Under the pieces are notes generated by a model. It did not search any database and was not told the origin of the DNA. It saw only the letters and a program-made list of their open reading frames with translations. Shown in pieces: positions 26,160-34,705 of a DNA stretch of 64,000 bases; the stretch's first letter is position 1, and each line of letters opens with the position of its first letter. Both the position numbers and the translations under genes were made by a program. This DNA comes from Zeimonas sp032027205 (GTDB lineage Bacteria; Pseudomonadota; Gammaproteobacteria; Burkholderiales; Burkholderiaceae_E). The DNA is taken from the NCBI GenBank assembly GCA_032027205.1, contig JAVSMN010000001.1, forward strand, positions 3,227,418 through 3,291,417, written 5' to 3'.

Positions 26160-27071
26160 ATGGCCACGCAACGCTTCGACTGGACCCTGATCCGCAGCTT
26201 CCTGGCTGTTCTGGATGCCGGCAGTCTGACCGCTGCGTCCCGCGCGACGGGGGCTCACCAGCCGACGCTGAGCCGACACCTGGCCGAGCTGGAAGCGCAG
26301 TTCCGCACGCCGCTCTTCGAACGGACCGGCCGCGGCGTGGTGCCTACCGCCGCGGCGCTGGCGATTGCCGATGCCGCGCGTCAGATGCAGGGGGGCGCCT
26401 TCGGCATCGAGCGCGCACTTGCCCGGCAGCGCGATACGACGACCGGCGTCGTCCGGGTCACGGCCAGCCAGGTGGTCGCGGCATGGCTGTTGCCGCCGCT
26501 GCTGGTCGAGCTCCAGGTCGCCGAGCCCGGCATCGAGGTCGAACTGGTGGCCTCGAACGCATTGAGCAACCTGTTGCGCCGCGAGGCGGACATCGCGGTG
26601 CGCATGATGCGGCCGGTCCAGGGCTCTGTGGTGGCCCGCAAGCTGGCGGAGATCGGGGTCGGCGCCTATGCACACCGCCGCTACCTGAGCCGCGCAGGAG
26701 AGCCACGCAGGCCCGAGGAACTCATCGCGCACCGACTGATCGGTTACGACCGCGACGACACGATCCTGCGCGGCTTTGCGGCGCTGGGACTGCCGATCGC
26801 ACGCGAGTCCTTCGCCTTGCGCACGGACGATCACATCGCGTATGGCCGGCTGGTGGCCGAGGGCGCGGGCATCGGCTTTCTCGCGCATTACACGGTGGCT
26901 GGCGAGCAGGGGCTGCAGCGCGTCCTGCCGCAGTTGAAGGTTCCGCCGTTGCCATGCTGGTTGGCGGTGCACCGCGAGATTCGAAGCAACCGCGTCGTGA
27001 GGCGCGTGTACGACTTCCTGGCCGCACGGATCCCGGAACGGCTCGCCGAGCTGGCTCCGGTCCCCCGATAG
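26160..27071 (+). CDS. LysR-family transcriptional regulator
   Basis: The 303-residue protein has the N-terminal winged helix (FDWTLIRSFLAVLDAGSLTAASRATGAHQPTLSRH-type, residues 5-40) and a type 2 periplasmic-binding-like effector domain from about residue 90. The N-terminus is of the subgroup often linked to small divergent operons. ATG 26160 gives the family N-terminus although the frame is open much further upstream on the opposite side of the divergent gene. It probably regulates the adjacent epimerase-like gene. Confidence 0.9.
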   Translation: MATQRFDWTLIRSFLAVLDAGSLTAASRATGAHQPTLSRHLAELEAQFRTPLFERTGRGVVPTAAALAIADAARQMQGGAFGIERALARQRDTTTGVVRVTASQVVAAWLLPPLLVELQVAEPGIEVELVASNALSNLLRREADIAVRMMRPVQGSVVARKLAEIGVGAYAHRRYLSRAGEPRRPEELIAHRLIGYDRDDTILRGFAALGLPIARESFALRTDDHIAYGRLVAEGAGIGFLAHYTVAGEQGLQRVLPQLKVPPLPCWLAVHREIRSNRVVRRVYDFLAARIPERLAELAPVPR

Positions 27072-27144
27072 GCGAACTGCAGGTCCGCCAGCCGCAGGTG
27101 CGCTCCGCTTGGCGCTGCGGCCGGACGGCGATTCCTTCGGTGTC

Positions 27145-27792
27145 TCAGGAACTCCCGAGCAGCCCCGGCTTGCCGAGCTGCCAGCGCGCGTACTCGGTAC
27201 TGAGCATCTGCACGTGCTCGCGCTCCTCGGCGGCGAGCTCGCGGTAGAGTTGCTGCTCCGTCGATCCCTCGGCGGCACGCGATGCGTAGTCAGCGAAGTA
27301 CGCGGATGCGCGGTTCTCCAGCGCGATTGCGATGCGGAACAGGTTCGCCGGGTCGGCCGGGCGGTTGACGACACCGCCGAACACAGCGGCTACGTCCAGG
27401 TCGGTCATGCCTGCGTCCGCCGGCAGGTCGGCGTGATACCGGCGCGCCAACGTCTGCATGTGTTCGCTCTCCATCCGGGCGAGCCCCTCGAACAACTCCC
27501 GCAGGATCGGTTCGTCGGTATCGGCTGCGGCGCGTCGGTAGAACGCCTGGCCGCCGAGCTCGATCTCGAATGCCTTGCGGATGCCTTCGAGCGCCGACGC
27601 GTCGTCGATTTCACGCGCCTCGAGCATTTCCAGCTCGCCGCCGCACTGCGGGCATCGCCCGTACGGAAATGCGAAGCCGTCGCTGACCTTGGCGCAGCGC
27701 GTGCAGCGCCATTGCAGCACGGCGTCGGCGCAGCAGATGTAGACGCCGTCGTCGGCGTCATCGAGAGGCCGGTGGCATTTCGGACATTGCAT
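27145..27792 (-). CDS. Rubrerythrin-like diiron protein with N-terminal zinc ribbon
   Basis: The 215-residue protein begins with three CxxC pairs (CPKC at 3-6, CTRC at 30-33, CPQC at 47-50), a zinc-ribbon or rubredoxin-like module. A ferritin-like four-helix domain follows with E-containing helices: AFEIELGGQAFYRRAA, ARMESEHMQTLARR, ALENRASAYFADYA and AAEEREHVQML. The paired ExxH motifs are diiron ligands. Rubrerythrins reduce peroxide using NAD(P)H-linked partners. It starts 10 bases after the stop of the fused flavoprotein, so that protein may supply its electrons. Confidence 0.85.
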   Translation of the reverse strand: MQCPKCHRPLDDADDGVYICCADAVLQWRCTRCAKVSDGFAFPYGRCPQCGGELEMLEAREIDDASALEGIRKAFEIELGGQAFYRRAAADTDEPILRELFEGLARMESEHMQTLARRYHADLPADAGMTDLDVAAVFGGVVNRPADPANLFRIAIALENRASAYFADYASRAAEGSTEQQLYRELAAEEREHVQMLSTEYARWQLGKPGLLGSS

Positions 27793-27802
27793 GGCGCGCT
27801 CC

Positions 27803-30142
27803 TCAGACGGTCGCCGCGGCGAGCGGGGTGGGGGGCACGAAGGTCTCGAGATCCTCGACGGCGATCGGCCAGGTCCGCGGCTGCCGCTGCAGGTACGCGG
27901 CGATCGCCCGCGCCGCGCGGCGCCCGGCGCTCATCGCGAGGATCACGGTCGCGCCGCCGGTGACGATGTCGCCGCCGGCGAACACGCCCGGCAGGTTGGT
28001 CGCCTGCGTGCGATCGTCAGCGACGATATAGCCCCACTTGTTCAGCGCGAGGCCCTGCGTCGCCTTCGCGACGATCGGGTTGGCCTTGGTGCCCAGTGCG
28101 TAGATCACGGTGTCGCACGGCCACTCGACGAATTCGCCCAATGGAACCGGAGAGCGCCGGCCGCGTTCGTCGGGTTCGCCCAGCGTCATCTTCTGCACGC
28201 GGATCGCGCGCACGTCGCCATCGTCGGTGAGCAGGATCTCCACCGGCGCGTGCAGGAAGCTGAACTCGATGCCTTCTTCCTTCGCATGGCGCAACTCCTC
28301 TACGCGCGCCGGCGCCTCCGCCTCCGAGCGGCGATAGACGCAGCGCACGTGCGCCGCGCCGACGCGCCTGGCCACGCGCAGGCAATCCATCGCGGTGTTG
28401 CCCGCGCCGATGACGACTACGTTGTCGCCGACGCCGATCGGCGTGTCGCGATAGGGAAACTGGTCGCCGCCCATCAGGTTCACGCGCGTGAGGAACTCGT
28501 TTGCCGAGTACACCTGTCCGGCGAACTCGCCCGGGATGCCGAGGAAGGCGGGGGCGCCTGCGCCCGCGGCGACGAACACCGCATCGAATCCCATCGCGCC
28601 GGTGAGTTGCGGTACGGTGAAGGTCTTGCCGATGACCTTGTTGGTCTCGAAGCGCACGCCGCAGTCCTGCAGGCGCCGGACCTCGCGGTCGATGATCTCG
28701 CGCGGCAGCCGGAACGACGGGATGCCGTAGCGCAAGACGCCGCCAACCACGTGCAGCGCTTCGTAGACCGTGACTTCGGCGCCGTACTTGACGAGGTCGG
28801 CGGCGGCGGCAAGGCCGCCCGGCCCCGAACCGACGATCGCGACCTTGCCGAGCGAGGTCTCGAAGCGCGGAGGCGTCACCGGCGCGGGCTTCGCGTTGTC
28901 GCCCACGAAGCGCTCGAGCCGGCCGATCGCCACCGGCTCCATCTTCGCCTTGACGAGGATGCATTGCGCTTCGCACTGGCTTTCCTGCGGGCACACGCGC
29001 CCGCACACCGACGGAAAGATGCTCGACTCGTGGATTGCGCCGACCGCCCCTTCGAGGTCGCGCACCATCAGGTGACGGATGAAGCGCGGAATGTCGATGC
29101 TGACCGGACAGCCGTCGATGCAGGTGGGGTTGATGCACTGGATGCAGCGCTCGGCCTCGCGCAGCGCCGCCCCGTAGTCGTAGCCCAGATTCACTTCGGC
29201 GAAGCTCTGCGCGCGTTCGGCCGGATCGCGCTCGGGCACCTTCACCTGCTGACGTTCGAGCGCCGAGAACTTCTTGTACGTGCGCTTGCCTTCGACGAAC
29301 AGTTTTTGCTCGATGCTGCAGACGTGCTCCGCGTCCTCGATGGCCTGCGCTTCCTGCTTCTTGAAGCGCTTCTGGCGCGCGTGCAACTCCTTGAAGTCGA
29401 CCAGGTGCCCGTCGAAGTCGGGGCCGTCCACGCAGGCGAACTTGACCTCCCCACCCACCGTGACGCGGCACGATCCGCACATGCCGGTGCCGTCGACCAT
29501 GATCGTGTTCAGCGAGACCATCGTCTTCGCGCCGTACGGCCGCGTCGTTTCGACGCAGGCGTGCATCATCGGCATCGGCCCGATCGCCACCACGAGATCG
29601 GGCTTCTCGCGATCGAGCAGGTCCTTCAGTGCCTCGGTGACGAAGCCGGGGCGACCCGCGCTTCCGTCGTCGGTGCAGATGATCAGTTCGTCGGCGTATG
29701 CGGCGAGCTTGTCCGCCCAGAACACGAGGTCCTTGTTGCGAAAACCGACGATGCAGGTCGTTCGGTTGCCTGCCTGCTTGAACGCGCGCAATTGCGGGAA
29801 GATCGGCGCCACGCCGAGCCCCCCGCCGACCAGCACGACGTGCCCGACCTTGTCGATGTGCTGCGGCAGGCCGAGCGGGCCGACGAAGTCGTCGAAGGTG
29901 TCGCCTTCGGCGTAGTCGTCGCGCATCTCGCGCGTGGTCTTGCCGAGCGCCTGCACGACCACCGTCACGGTGCCGCGCTCGCGGTCGTAATCGGCGACCG
30001 TCAGCGGGATGCGTTCACCGCCTTCGTGCAACCGGAGCATGACGAAGTGCCCGGGCTCGGCGGCCCTGGCGACGTCGGGCGCCCGGACCTCCCAGAGGAA
30101 CGCGTTCTCCGAGAAGACCTCGTGGCGAGCGATCGAGTACAT
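27803..30142 (-). CDS. Fused NfnA-NfnB-type flavoprotein (ferredoxin-NADP reductase plus glutamate synthase beta-like)
   Basis: The 779-residue protein joins two parts. Residues 1-275 resemble ferredoxin-NADP reductase/NfnA: FAD- and NAD-binding regions (VVLVGGGLGVAPIFPQ) and a [2Fe-2S] site with C222, C225 and C237. Residues 300-779 resemble glutamate synthase small chain/NfnB: cysteines C333, C336, C341, C345 and C380, C384, C390, C394 for two [4Fe-4S] clusters, FAD motif AIVGSGPGGLAAAADL and a second nucleotide motif VIGAGNTAMDCLRVARR. NfnAB or sulfide dehydrogenase are usually two subunits. Whether this one bifurcates electrons is unknown. It is followed by rubrerythrin. Confidence 0.88.
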   Translation of the reverse strand: MYSIARHEVFSENAFLWEVRAPDVARAAEPGHFVMLRLHEGGERIPLTVADYDRERGTVTVVVQALGKTTREMRDDYAEGDTFDDFVGPLGLPQHIDKVGHVVLVGGGLGVAPIFPQLRAFKQAGNRTTCIVGFRNKDLVFWADKLAAYADELIICTDDGSAGRPGFVTEALKDLLDREKPDLVVAIGPMPMMHACVETTRPYGAKTMVSLNTIMVDGTGMCGSCRVTVGGEVKFACVDGPDFDGHLVDFKELHARQKRFKKQEAQAIEDAEHVCSIEQKLFVEGKRTYKKFSALERQQVKVPERDPAERAQSFAEVNLGYDYGAALREAERCIQCINPTCIDGCPVSIDIPRFIRHLMVRDLEGAVGAIHESSIFPSVCGRVCPQESQCEAQCILVKAKMEPVAIGRLERFVGDNAKPAPVTPPRFETSLGKVAIVGSGPGGLAAAADLVKYGAEVTVYEALHVVGGVLRYGIPSFRLPREIIDREVRRLQDCGVRFETNKVIGKTFTVPQLTGAMGFDAVFVAAGAGAPAFLGIPGEFAGQVYSANEFLTRVNLMGGDQFPYRDTPIGVGDNVVVIGAGNTAMDCLRVARRVGAAHVRCVYRRSEAEAPARVEELRHAKEEGIEFSFLHAPVEILLTDDGDVRAIRVQKMTLGEPDERGRRSPVPLGEFVEWPCDTVIYALGTKANPIVAKATQGLALNKWGYIVADDRTQATNLPGVFAGGDIVTGGATVILAMSAGRRAARAIAAYLQRQPRTWPIAVEDLETFVPPTPLAAATV

Positions 30143-30343
30143 CGGTGACTCCGAATGACGGACCGCGATGGACGAACCGCGGCGACGCGCACCCGATCGT
30201 CGAGCGATTACCGCTGGCCGCCGAGGAGCGCGGCGTACCGCGCGATGATGCGCGAGCCGCGCGCGGCCGTCCAGAGCGAAGTCGGCTCTGGGGGTGGGCC
30301 GTGGAGACGGGGGAGTTCGATCCGCCGGCGCGCTTCGAAGGCG

Positions 30344-31021
30344 TCAGCCCGCGTCGGGCGCTTGCCGGCCTCTGGCCAGTTCGTCCAGCGTGCGCTCGAA
30401 GGCTTCCGGCGGTTGCCCACCGGAGATCAGGTACCGGTTGTCGACGATGGTTGCCGGCACCGAGCGGATGCCGCCCTGCTGGTAGTGGCGTTCGAGCGTG
30501 CGCACGTCGTCGGCGTATTCCCCACTTTCCAGCATGCGGCGCGCATCGTCCGCGTCGAAACCGGCGTCGGCGGCGAGTCGAACGAGCACTTCATGCTCGC
30601 CGACGTTCTCGTTGTCGGCGAAATATGCGTGAAAGAGCGCTTTCTGCAGCCCCAGCGTTCGTTCGGAATCCTGCAGCGCGGCCCAATGCAGCAGCCGGTG
30701 CGCGTCGAAGGTGTTCCAGACGCGCGTTCCGGGGCGGTACGCGATCGTCACGCCGAGCGCTGCCGCGCGTTCGCGGATCGTCGAGCGGTTCGCCTCCAAC
30801 TGCGCCTCGTCGATGCCGTACTTTCGCATCAGGTGGGCGCCGGCATCGACGCCTTCGAACGGCATCTCGGGCTCGAGTTCGAAGGGCTGCAGATGGATGT
30901 CGGCTTGCACGCGATCGGCCAGCCGCGCGAGTGCGGCCTGCAGACCGGCGAGACCGATCGCGCACCACGGGCACGCGATGTCGGAGACGAAGTCGATACG
31001 CAGGCGAGTGGGTTCGGTCAT
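30344..31021 (-). CDS. DsbA-family thioredoxin-fold protein, FrnE type
   Basis: The 225-residue protein has a CPWC motif (VSDIACPWCAIGLAGL) near residue 20, a helical insertion, and the cis-Pro region GIRSVPATIVDNRYLISGGQ. This is the FrnE/2-hydroxychromene-2-carboxylate isomerase-like branch of the DsbA family. No signal peptide is visible, so a cytoplasmic thiol oxidoreductase is most likely. ATG 31021 is chosen over an ATG 11 codons upstream because MTEPTRLRIDFVSD is the usual beginning. It is divergent from the cbb3-like operon; 228 bases separate them. Confidence 0.88.
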   Translation of the reverse strand: MTEPTRLRIDFVSDIACPWCAIGLAGLQAALARLADRVQADIHLQPFELEPEMPFEGVDAGAHLMRKYGIDEAQLEANRSTIRERAAALGVTIAYRPGTRVWNTFDAHRLLHWAALQDSERTLGLQKALFHAYFADNENVGEHEVLVRLAADAGFDADDARRMLESGEYADDVRTLERHYQQGGIRSVPATIVDNRYLISGGQPPEAFERTLDELARGRQAPDAG

Positions 31022-31249
31022 CGTGGGTTTTCCGGATATCCATCCATTCTGCATCCGCAGGCCGGGGCAGCGTCGGCGCCCGCCGCGATGCGATGGGGGT
31101 CGTGTGAATCAAAAAAGTGGATTTGCAATCAAGGTTTAGTGGTCTCTGGGCTCCCGGGACGCAACGACCGTATACGGTTGCGGCAACCGGCGCTCGCGGC
31201 GGGGCCGACGCTCTCCGCCTGCGCCTCGAATGCTGCACGGAGGAGCGAA

Positions 31250-32692
31250 GTGCCGGAGCCGTCTCCTATTCTCTCCGTCGGCCGCCCGCTCACGGTCGGC
31301 AAGGCGCGGGTCGAAGCGGTTGCCGAGACCGACGTCGAATGGACGCGGCTGATCTTCGCGTACCTTGCCTGCGCCACTGTCTGGCTGATCGTCGGCACGC
31401 TGATCGGTTCGTACCTGAGCGTTAAGTTCGTCGCGCCCGACGTCGACCACGTGTCGTGGCTGTCCTTCGGACGCCTGCGCCCCGTTCACACCAACACCGT
31501 CTTCTGGGGCTGGACTTCGCTGGCGATGATCGCGCTCGCGCTGTACGTCGTTCCGAAGACGAGCCAGCGGCGGCTCTACAGCTTTCCCATTGCCTGGACG
31601 AGCCTCGCGCTGATGAACGTGGCGGTGGTCGTCGGCGGCGCGCTGCTGATGATGGGCATCAACAACGGCGGCCAGGAGTACCGCGAGTACGTGTGGCCGG
31701 CGATGGGCCTGTTCGCAGCCGGGACGGTGCTCACCGCGTACAACCTGATCCGCACGATCGCCGACCGCGGGATCGAGGAAATCTACATCTCGAACTGGTA
31801 CATCATCGCCGGCTTCCTGTGGACGATCGCGCTGGTGACGATCGCCTACGTGCCGTTCTATCAGGGCAACGCGATCAGCGAGACCGTGGTGCAGGGCTAC
31901 TACATGCACAACGCCGTCGGCATGTGGTTCACGCCGGTCGTGCTCGGGCTCACCTACTACTTCCTGCCCAAGCTGCTGAACAAGCCGATCTACTCGTATT
32001 CGCTCGGCGTGCTCGCATTCTGGACGCAGATGGTCTTCTACACGATGATCGGCGCGCATCACTTCGTGTTCGCGCCCACCCCGTGGTGGCTGCAGACGGT
32101 GGCGATCATCTTCAGCGTGGGCATGCTGGTGACGCTGGCTGCCGGCACCGGCAACTTCCTGCTCACGATGAAGGGTAGCGGGCGCACGATCGCGCGCAGC
32201 TACAGCCTGCCGTTCATCCTCGCCGGCGTGATCTCTTATTTCCTGTGGTCGGCGCAGGGAACGCTCGAGGCGCTGCGCTCGCTGAACCCGGTCTGGCACT
32301 TCACCAACTACACGGTCGCGCATTCGCACCAGACGATGTACGGCTTCGTCGTGTTCCTCGTCTGGGGCGGCATCTACGGCCTGCTGCCGCGCATGACCGG
32401 GCGCGAGCCTTCGCACCTGCTGGCCGGCATTCACTTCTGGTTCGCGCTGATCGGCTACCTGATCTACACGACGGCACTGATGATCGGCGGCACGCTGCAG
32501 GGACTGAGCTGGATCGGCGGCCAGGCGTTCATCGCGTCGGTGACGCTGCTCGTGCCTTACTGGCTGTGGCGCGCGGTGGGCGGAGGAATGATGTTGCTGT
32601 CGCACCTGATCTTCGCCTACAACCTGTGGCGGATGCGCGCGCCGCGTGACGAAACAGCAATCGCCGTGCGGCCGAGCGAGGCGCTGGCATGA
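31250..32692 (+). CDS. cbb3-like haem-copper oxidase subunit I (CcoN-like)
   Basis: The 480-residue protein has about 12 transmembrane segments. Haem and copper ligands are visible: His80 (RPVHTNTVFWG), His220 (YYMHNAVG), His270-His271 (IGAHHFVF), and His358 and His360 (VAHSHQTMYG). Tyr330 (ISYFLWSAQG) is a candidate for the cbb3 cross-linked tyrosine. The region equivalent to the canonical FEGPMM motif reads AQGTLE, so this is a divergent member. The start is GTG 31250 with GGAGGAG upstream. The stop overlaps the next ATG. It is the catalytic subunit of a terminal oxidase for O2 (or possibly NO) reduction. Confidence 0.9.
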   Translation: MPEPSPILSVGRPLTVGKARVEAVAETDVEWTRLIFAYLACATVWLIVGTLIGSYLSVKFVAPDVDHVSWLSFGRLRPVHTNTVFWGWTSLAMIALALYVVPKTSQRRLYSFPIAWTSLALMNVAVVVGGALLMMGINNGGQEYREYVWPAMGLFAAGTVLTAYNLIRTIADRGIEEIYISNWYIIAGFLWTIALVTIAYVPFYQGNAISETVVQGYYMHNAVGMWFTPVVLGLTYYFLPKLLNKPIYSYSLGVLAFWTQMVFYTMIGAHHFVFAPTPWWLQTVAIIFSVGMLVTLAAGTGNFLLTMKGSGRTIARSYSLPFILAGVISYFLWSAQGTLEALRSLNPVWHFTNYTVAHSHQTMYGFVVFLVWGGIYGLLPRMTGREPSHLLAGIHFWFALIGYLIYTTALMIGGTLQGLSWIGGQAFIASVTLLVPYWLWRAVGGGMMLLSHLIFAYNLWRMRAPRDETAIAVRPSEALA

Positions 32693-33555
32693 ACTTCCAC
32701 AAGAACCACTGGTTGCTGTTCTCGGTAGTGTTCTTCGGCTACGTCGCACTGGCGTGGATCGTCGGCATCGGTCCTGCGATCTGGACGCAGGCGAACAGCG
32801 ATCCGCTGCCGGGAAGCTCGCCGATGACGGCGCTCGAGCGCCGCGGTCTCGACGTGTACATCGCCGAGGGCTGCGTTGCATGTCACACGCAGCAGGTGCG
32901 GCCGCTGAAGATGGACGAGGTCTGGGGACGTCCGTCCACCGCGGGCGACTACGCGCACGTGCGGGCGCAGGGCGTGCTCCGGCCGTATGCGCCGGCGATT
33001 CTCGGTTCCGAGCGCACGGGGCCCGATCTCACCAGCATCGGAGCGCGCCAGCCGAGCGCGACGTGGCAGTACATTCACCTGTTCCAGCCGCGGGCCGTCG
33101 TACCCGATTCGATCATGCCGGCGTTTCCGTGGCTGTTCGAGGTGGTCGACCAGCCCGGGGCCGATGCGGTCGTGGTCCCCGTTCCGGCGCCGCATGCTCC
33201 CGCCTCGGGCAAGGTCGTCGCCACCGAGCGGGCGGCGGCGCTGGTGGCGTATCTCGCGTCGTTGAAGCAGGTCGCGCTGAAGGGCGAGCAGGCCTCGTCC
33301 GCCGGTTCGCAGGCGCCGACATCGACGGCGCCGGCTTCGAGCCCAGCCGGACAGGCGCAGGCCGAGGGCGTCGCGCTGTACGGCACGCACGACGGCAAGA
33401 CGTTTGCGTCGCCGATGCCGGCCTTCAGCGAGCAGCTTTCCGATGCGCAGATCGCGGCGATCGTCACCTACGAACGCTCGAACTGGGGCAATCACGGGCG
33501 CTCGGTGACGGCGAAAGACGTCACCGACGTTCGCACCCGGGGCGGCAAGCAATGA
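32689..33555 (+). CDS. CcoO-like membrane cytochrome c with haemless C-terminal half-domain
   Basis: The 288-residue protein has one N-terminal membrane anchor (WLLFSVVFFGYVALAWIVGI). It has the haem c motif C62-V-A-C65-H66, an axial-Met candidate M143 (SIMPAFPW) and the CcoO-typical THTQQ-like CHTQQVRPLKMDEVWGRP block. A low-complexity linker (200-225) is followed by residues 225-288, which match the C-terminal half of a cytochrome c domain, including SPMPAF, but have no CxxCH. That tail is 24/42 identical to residues 326-367 of the next protein. It overlaps both neighbours by 4 bases (ATGA), so the three genes form a tightly coupled operon. Confidence 0.85.
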   Translation: MNFHKNHWLLFSVVFFGYVALAWIVGIGPAIWTQANSDPLPGSSPMTALERRGLDVYIAEGCVACHTQQVRPLKMDEVWGRPSTAGDYAHVRAQGVLRPYAPAILGSERTGPDLTSIGARQPSATWQYIHLFQPRAVVPDSIMPAFPWLFEVVDQPGADAVVVPVPAPHAPASGKVVATERAAALVAYLASLKQVALKGEQASSAGSQAPTSTAPASSPAGQAQAEGVALYGTHDGKTFASPMPAFSEQLSDAQIAAIVTYERSNWGNHGRSVTAKDVTDVRTRGGKQ

Positions 33556-34667
33556 ACATGGCTGCGGGGCCGCAGGGCGTGGCCGATTTCCTGCTGGTGC
33601 TGGTCGCCGCGGCGGTCGTTCTGCTCGTCGCCGTCTACACGGTGCGCATGCTGGTTTCGCCGCGGGAAAAGGATCCCGAGCACATCAAGCGTCGCGTGCT
33701 GCGCGACGAGGCGACGGTTTCGGCGGCTGGGGCAGCCGCGACGGCGTCGGTCGAAGCAGCCGATCGCGACGCCGCATCGAACGAGTCGCACGTGATCGTC
33801 TATCTCGATGACGCCAGCGACCCGCTGCTGCGCTATCGGCCGCCGGTGCGCTTCGAACTGGACACTTCCCGTCTCGACGACGGAAAGCATCGGCTGCGCA
33901 TCGAGGCCTTCGATTCCACCGGGCAGAAGGGCGTGCGGATAGTTCCCTTCGTCGTTCGCAACGGTCCCGGCATCGCGATCAACGGCATCAGCGACAACGA
34001 CGTCCTCGAAGGAAAGATCGACGTCCTGGTGAATTCGTACGGCGGAGCTGCCGAGACGCACTGGGAACCGTCGCGCGCCGAGACGCCTGCGCCGGTGCCG
34101 ACCTGGGCGTGGGTGCTGTTCATCGTCGTCGTTGCCTTCGGCGTCTATTACGGCGTGCGTCAGTGGAACCCGCCGCCCGAGTTCGCGGCGACGCCCACCT
34201 ACGGCTCGCTCGCGCTCGGGGCGATGTCGTTGTCGGACCTTGCCTCGGCGGCGGTTCCCGGCGCTGGCGCTTCGCAAGCGTCATCGGGCGCTGCCACGCC
34301 TGCACCGGCCACCGCAGCCGGCGCCACCAGCAGCGACGCCGCAATGGGCGCCTCGGTCTATGACAACAACTGCGCGTCCTGCCACCAGGCGAGCGGCAAG
34401 GGGCTGCCGGGCGTGTTTCCGCCGCTGGCCGGTAACGCCGTCGTGGTCGACAACGATCCGGCCACGCACATCGAGATCGTCCTTCACGGGCTTCAGGGCA
34501 AGGCGATCGACGGCACGAAATACGATTCGCCGATGCCGGCCTGGGCGGCGCAGCTCGACGATGCGCAGATCGCCGCGGTGATCAACCACGAACGCCGCAG
34601 TTGGGGGAATCACGCGCCCGAAGTGAGCGCGCAGGACGTCGCGAAACTGCGGGCGGCGAAAAAATAG
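33552..34667 (+). CDS. Two-helix membrane cytochrome c with Ig-like domain, third oxidase subunit
   Basis: The 371-residue protein has a first helix at residues 12-33. A periplasmic segment (about 80-165) with beta-rich Ig-like features follows (FELDTSRLDDGKHRLRIEAF, PFVVRNGPGIAINGI). A second helix lies at 184-202 (WAWVLFIVVVAFGVYYGV), then an Ala-rich linker and one haem c domain (C274-A-S-C277-H278, axial M328 in SPMPAW). It occupies the CcoP position but has only one haem motif, where CcoP has two. It probably delivers electrons to the CcoO/CcoN-like pair. No ccoQ or maturation genes (ccoG, H, I, S) are in the window. Confidence 0.8.
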   Translation: MNMAAGPQGVADFLLVLVAAAVVLLVAVYTVRMLVSPREKDPEHIKRRVLRDEATVSAAGAAATASVEAADRDAASNESHVIVYLDDASDPLLRYRPPVRFELDTSRLDDGKHRLRIEAFDSTGQKGVRIVPFVVRNGPGIAINGISDNDVLEGKIDVLVNSYGGAAETHWEPSRAETPAPVPTWAWVLFIVVVAFGVYYGVRQWNPPPEFAATPTYGSLALGAMSLSDLASAAVPGAGASQASSGAATPAPATAAGATSSDAAMGASVYDNNCASCHQASGKGLPGVFPPLAGNAVVVDNDPATHIEIVLHGLQGKAIDGTKYDSPMPAWAAQLDDAQIAAVINHERRSWGNHAPEVSAQDVAKLRAAKK

Positions 34668-34705
34668 CCTCGGCTATCCGCTTGCGGTCACGGCCCGGTC
34701 GGCGT

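Noticed and set aside
17041..27100. Integrative island inserted at tRNA-Glu
   Set aside because: No integrase, transposase or duplicated tRNA end was seen, and base composition looks like the surroundings.
31080..31140. FNR/ANR box ahead of the cbb3-like operon (ATCAA near GGATTTGCAATCAAGG)
   Set aside because: The opposing half-site TTGAT at the required 4-base spacing is not present; the best reading has several mismatches.
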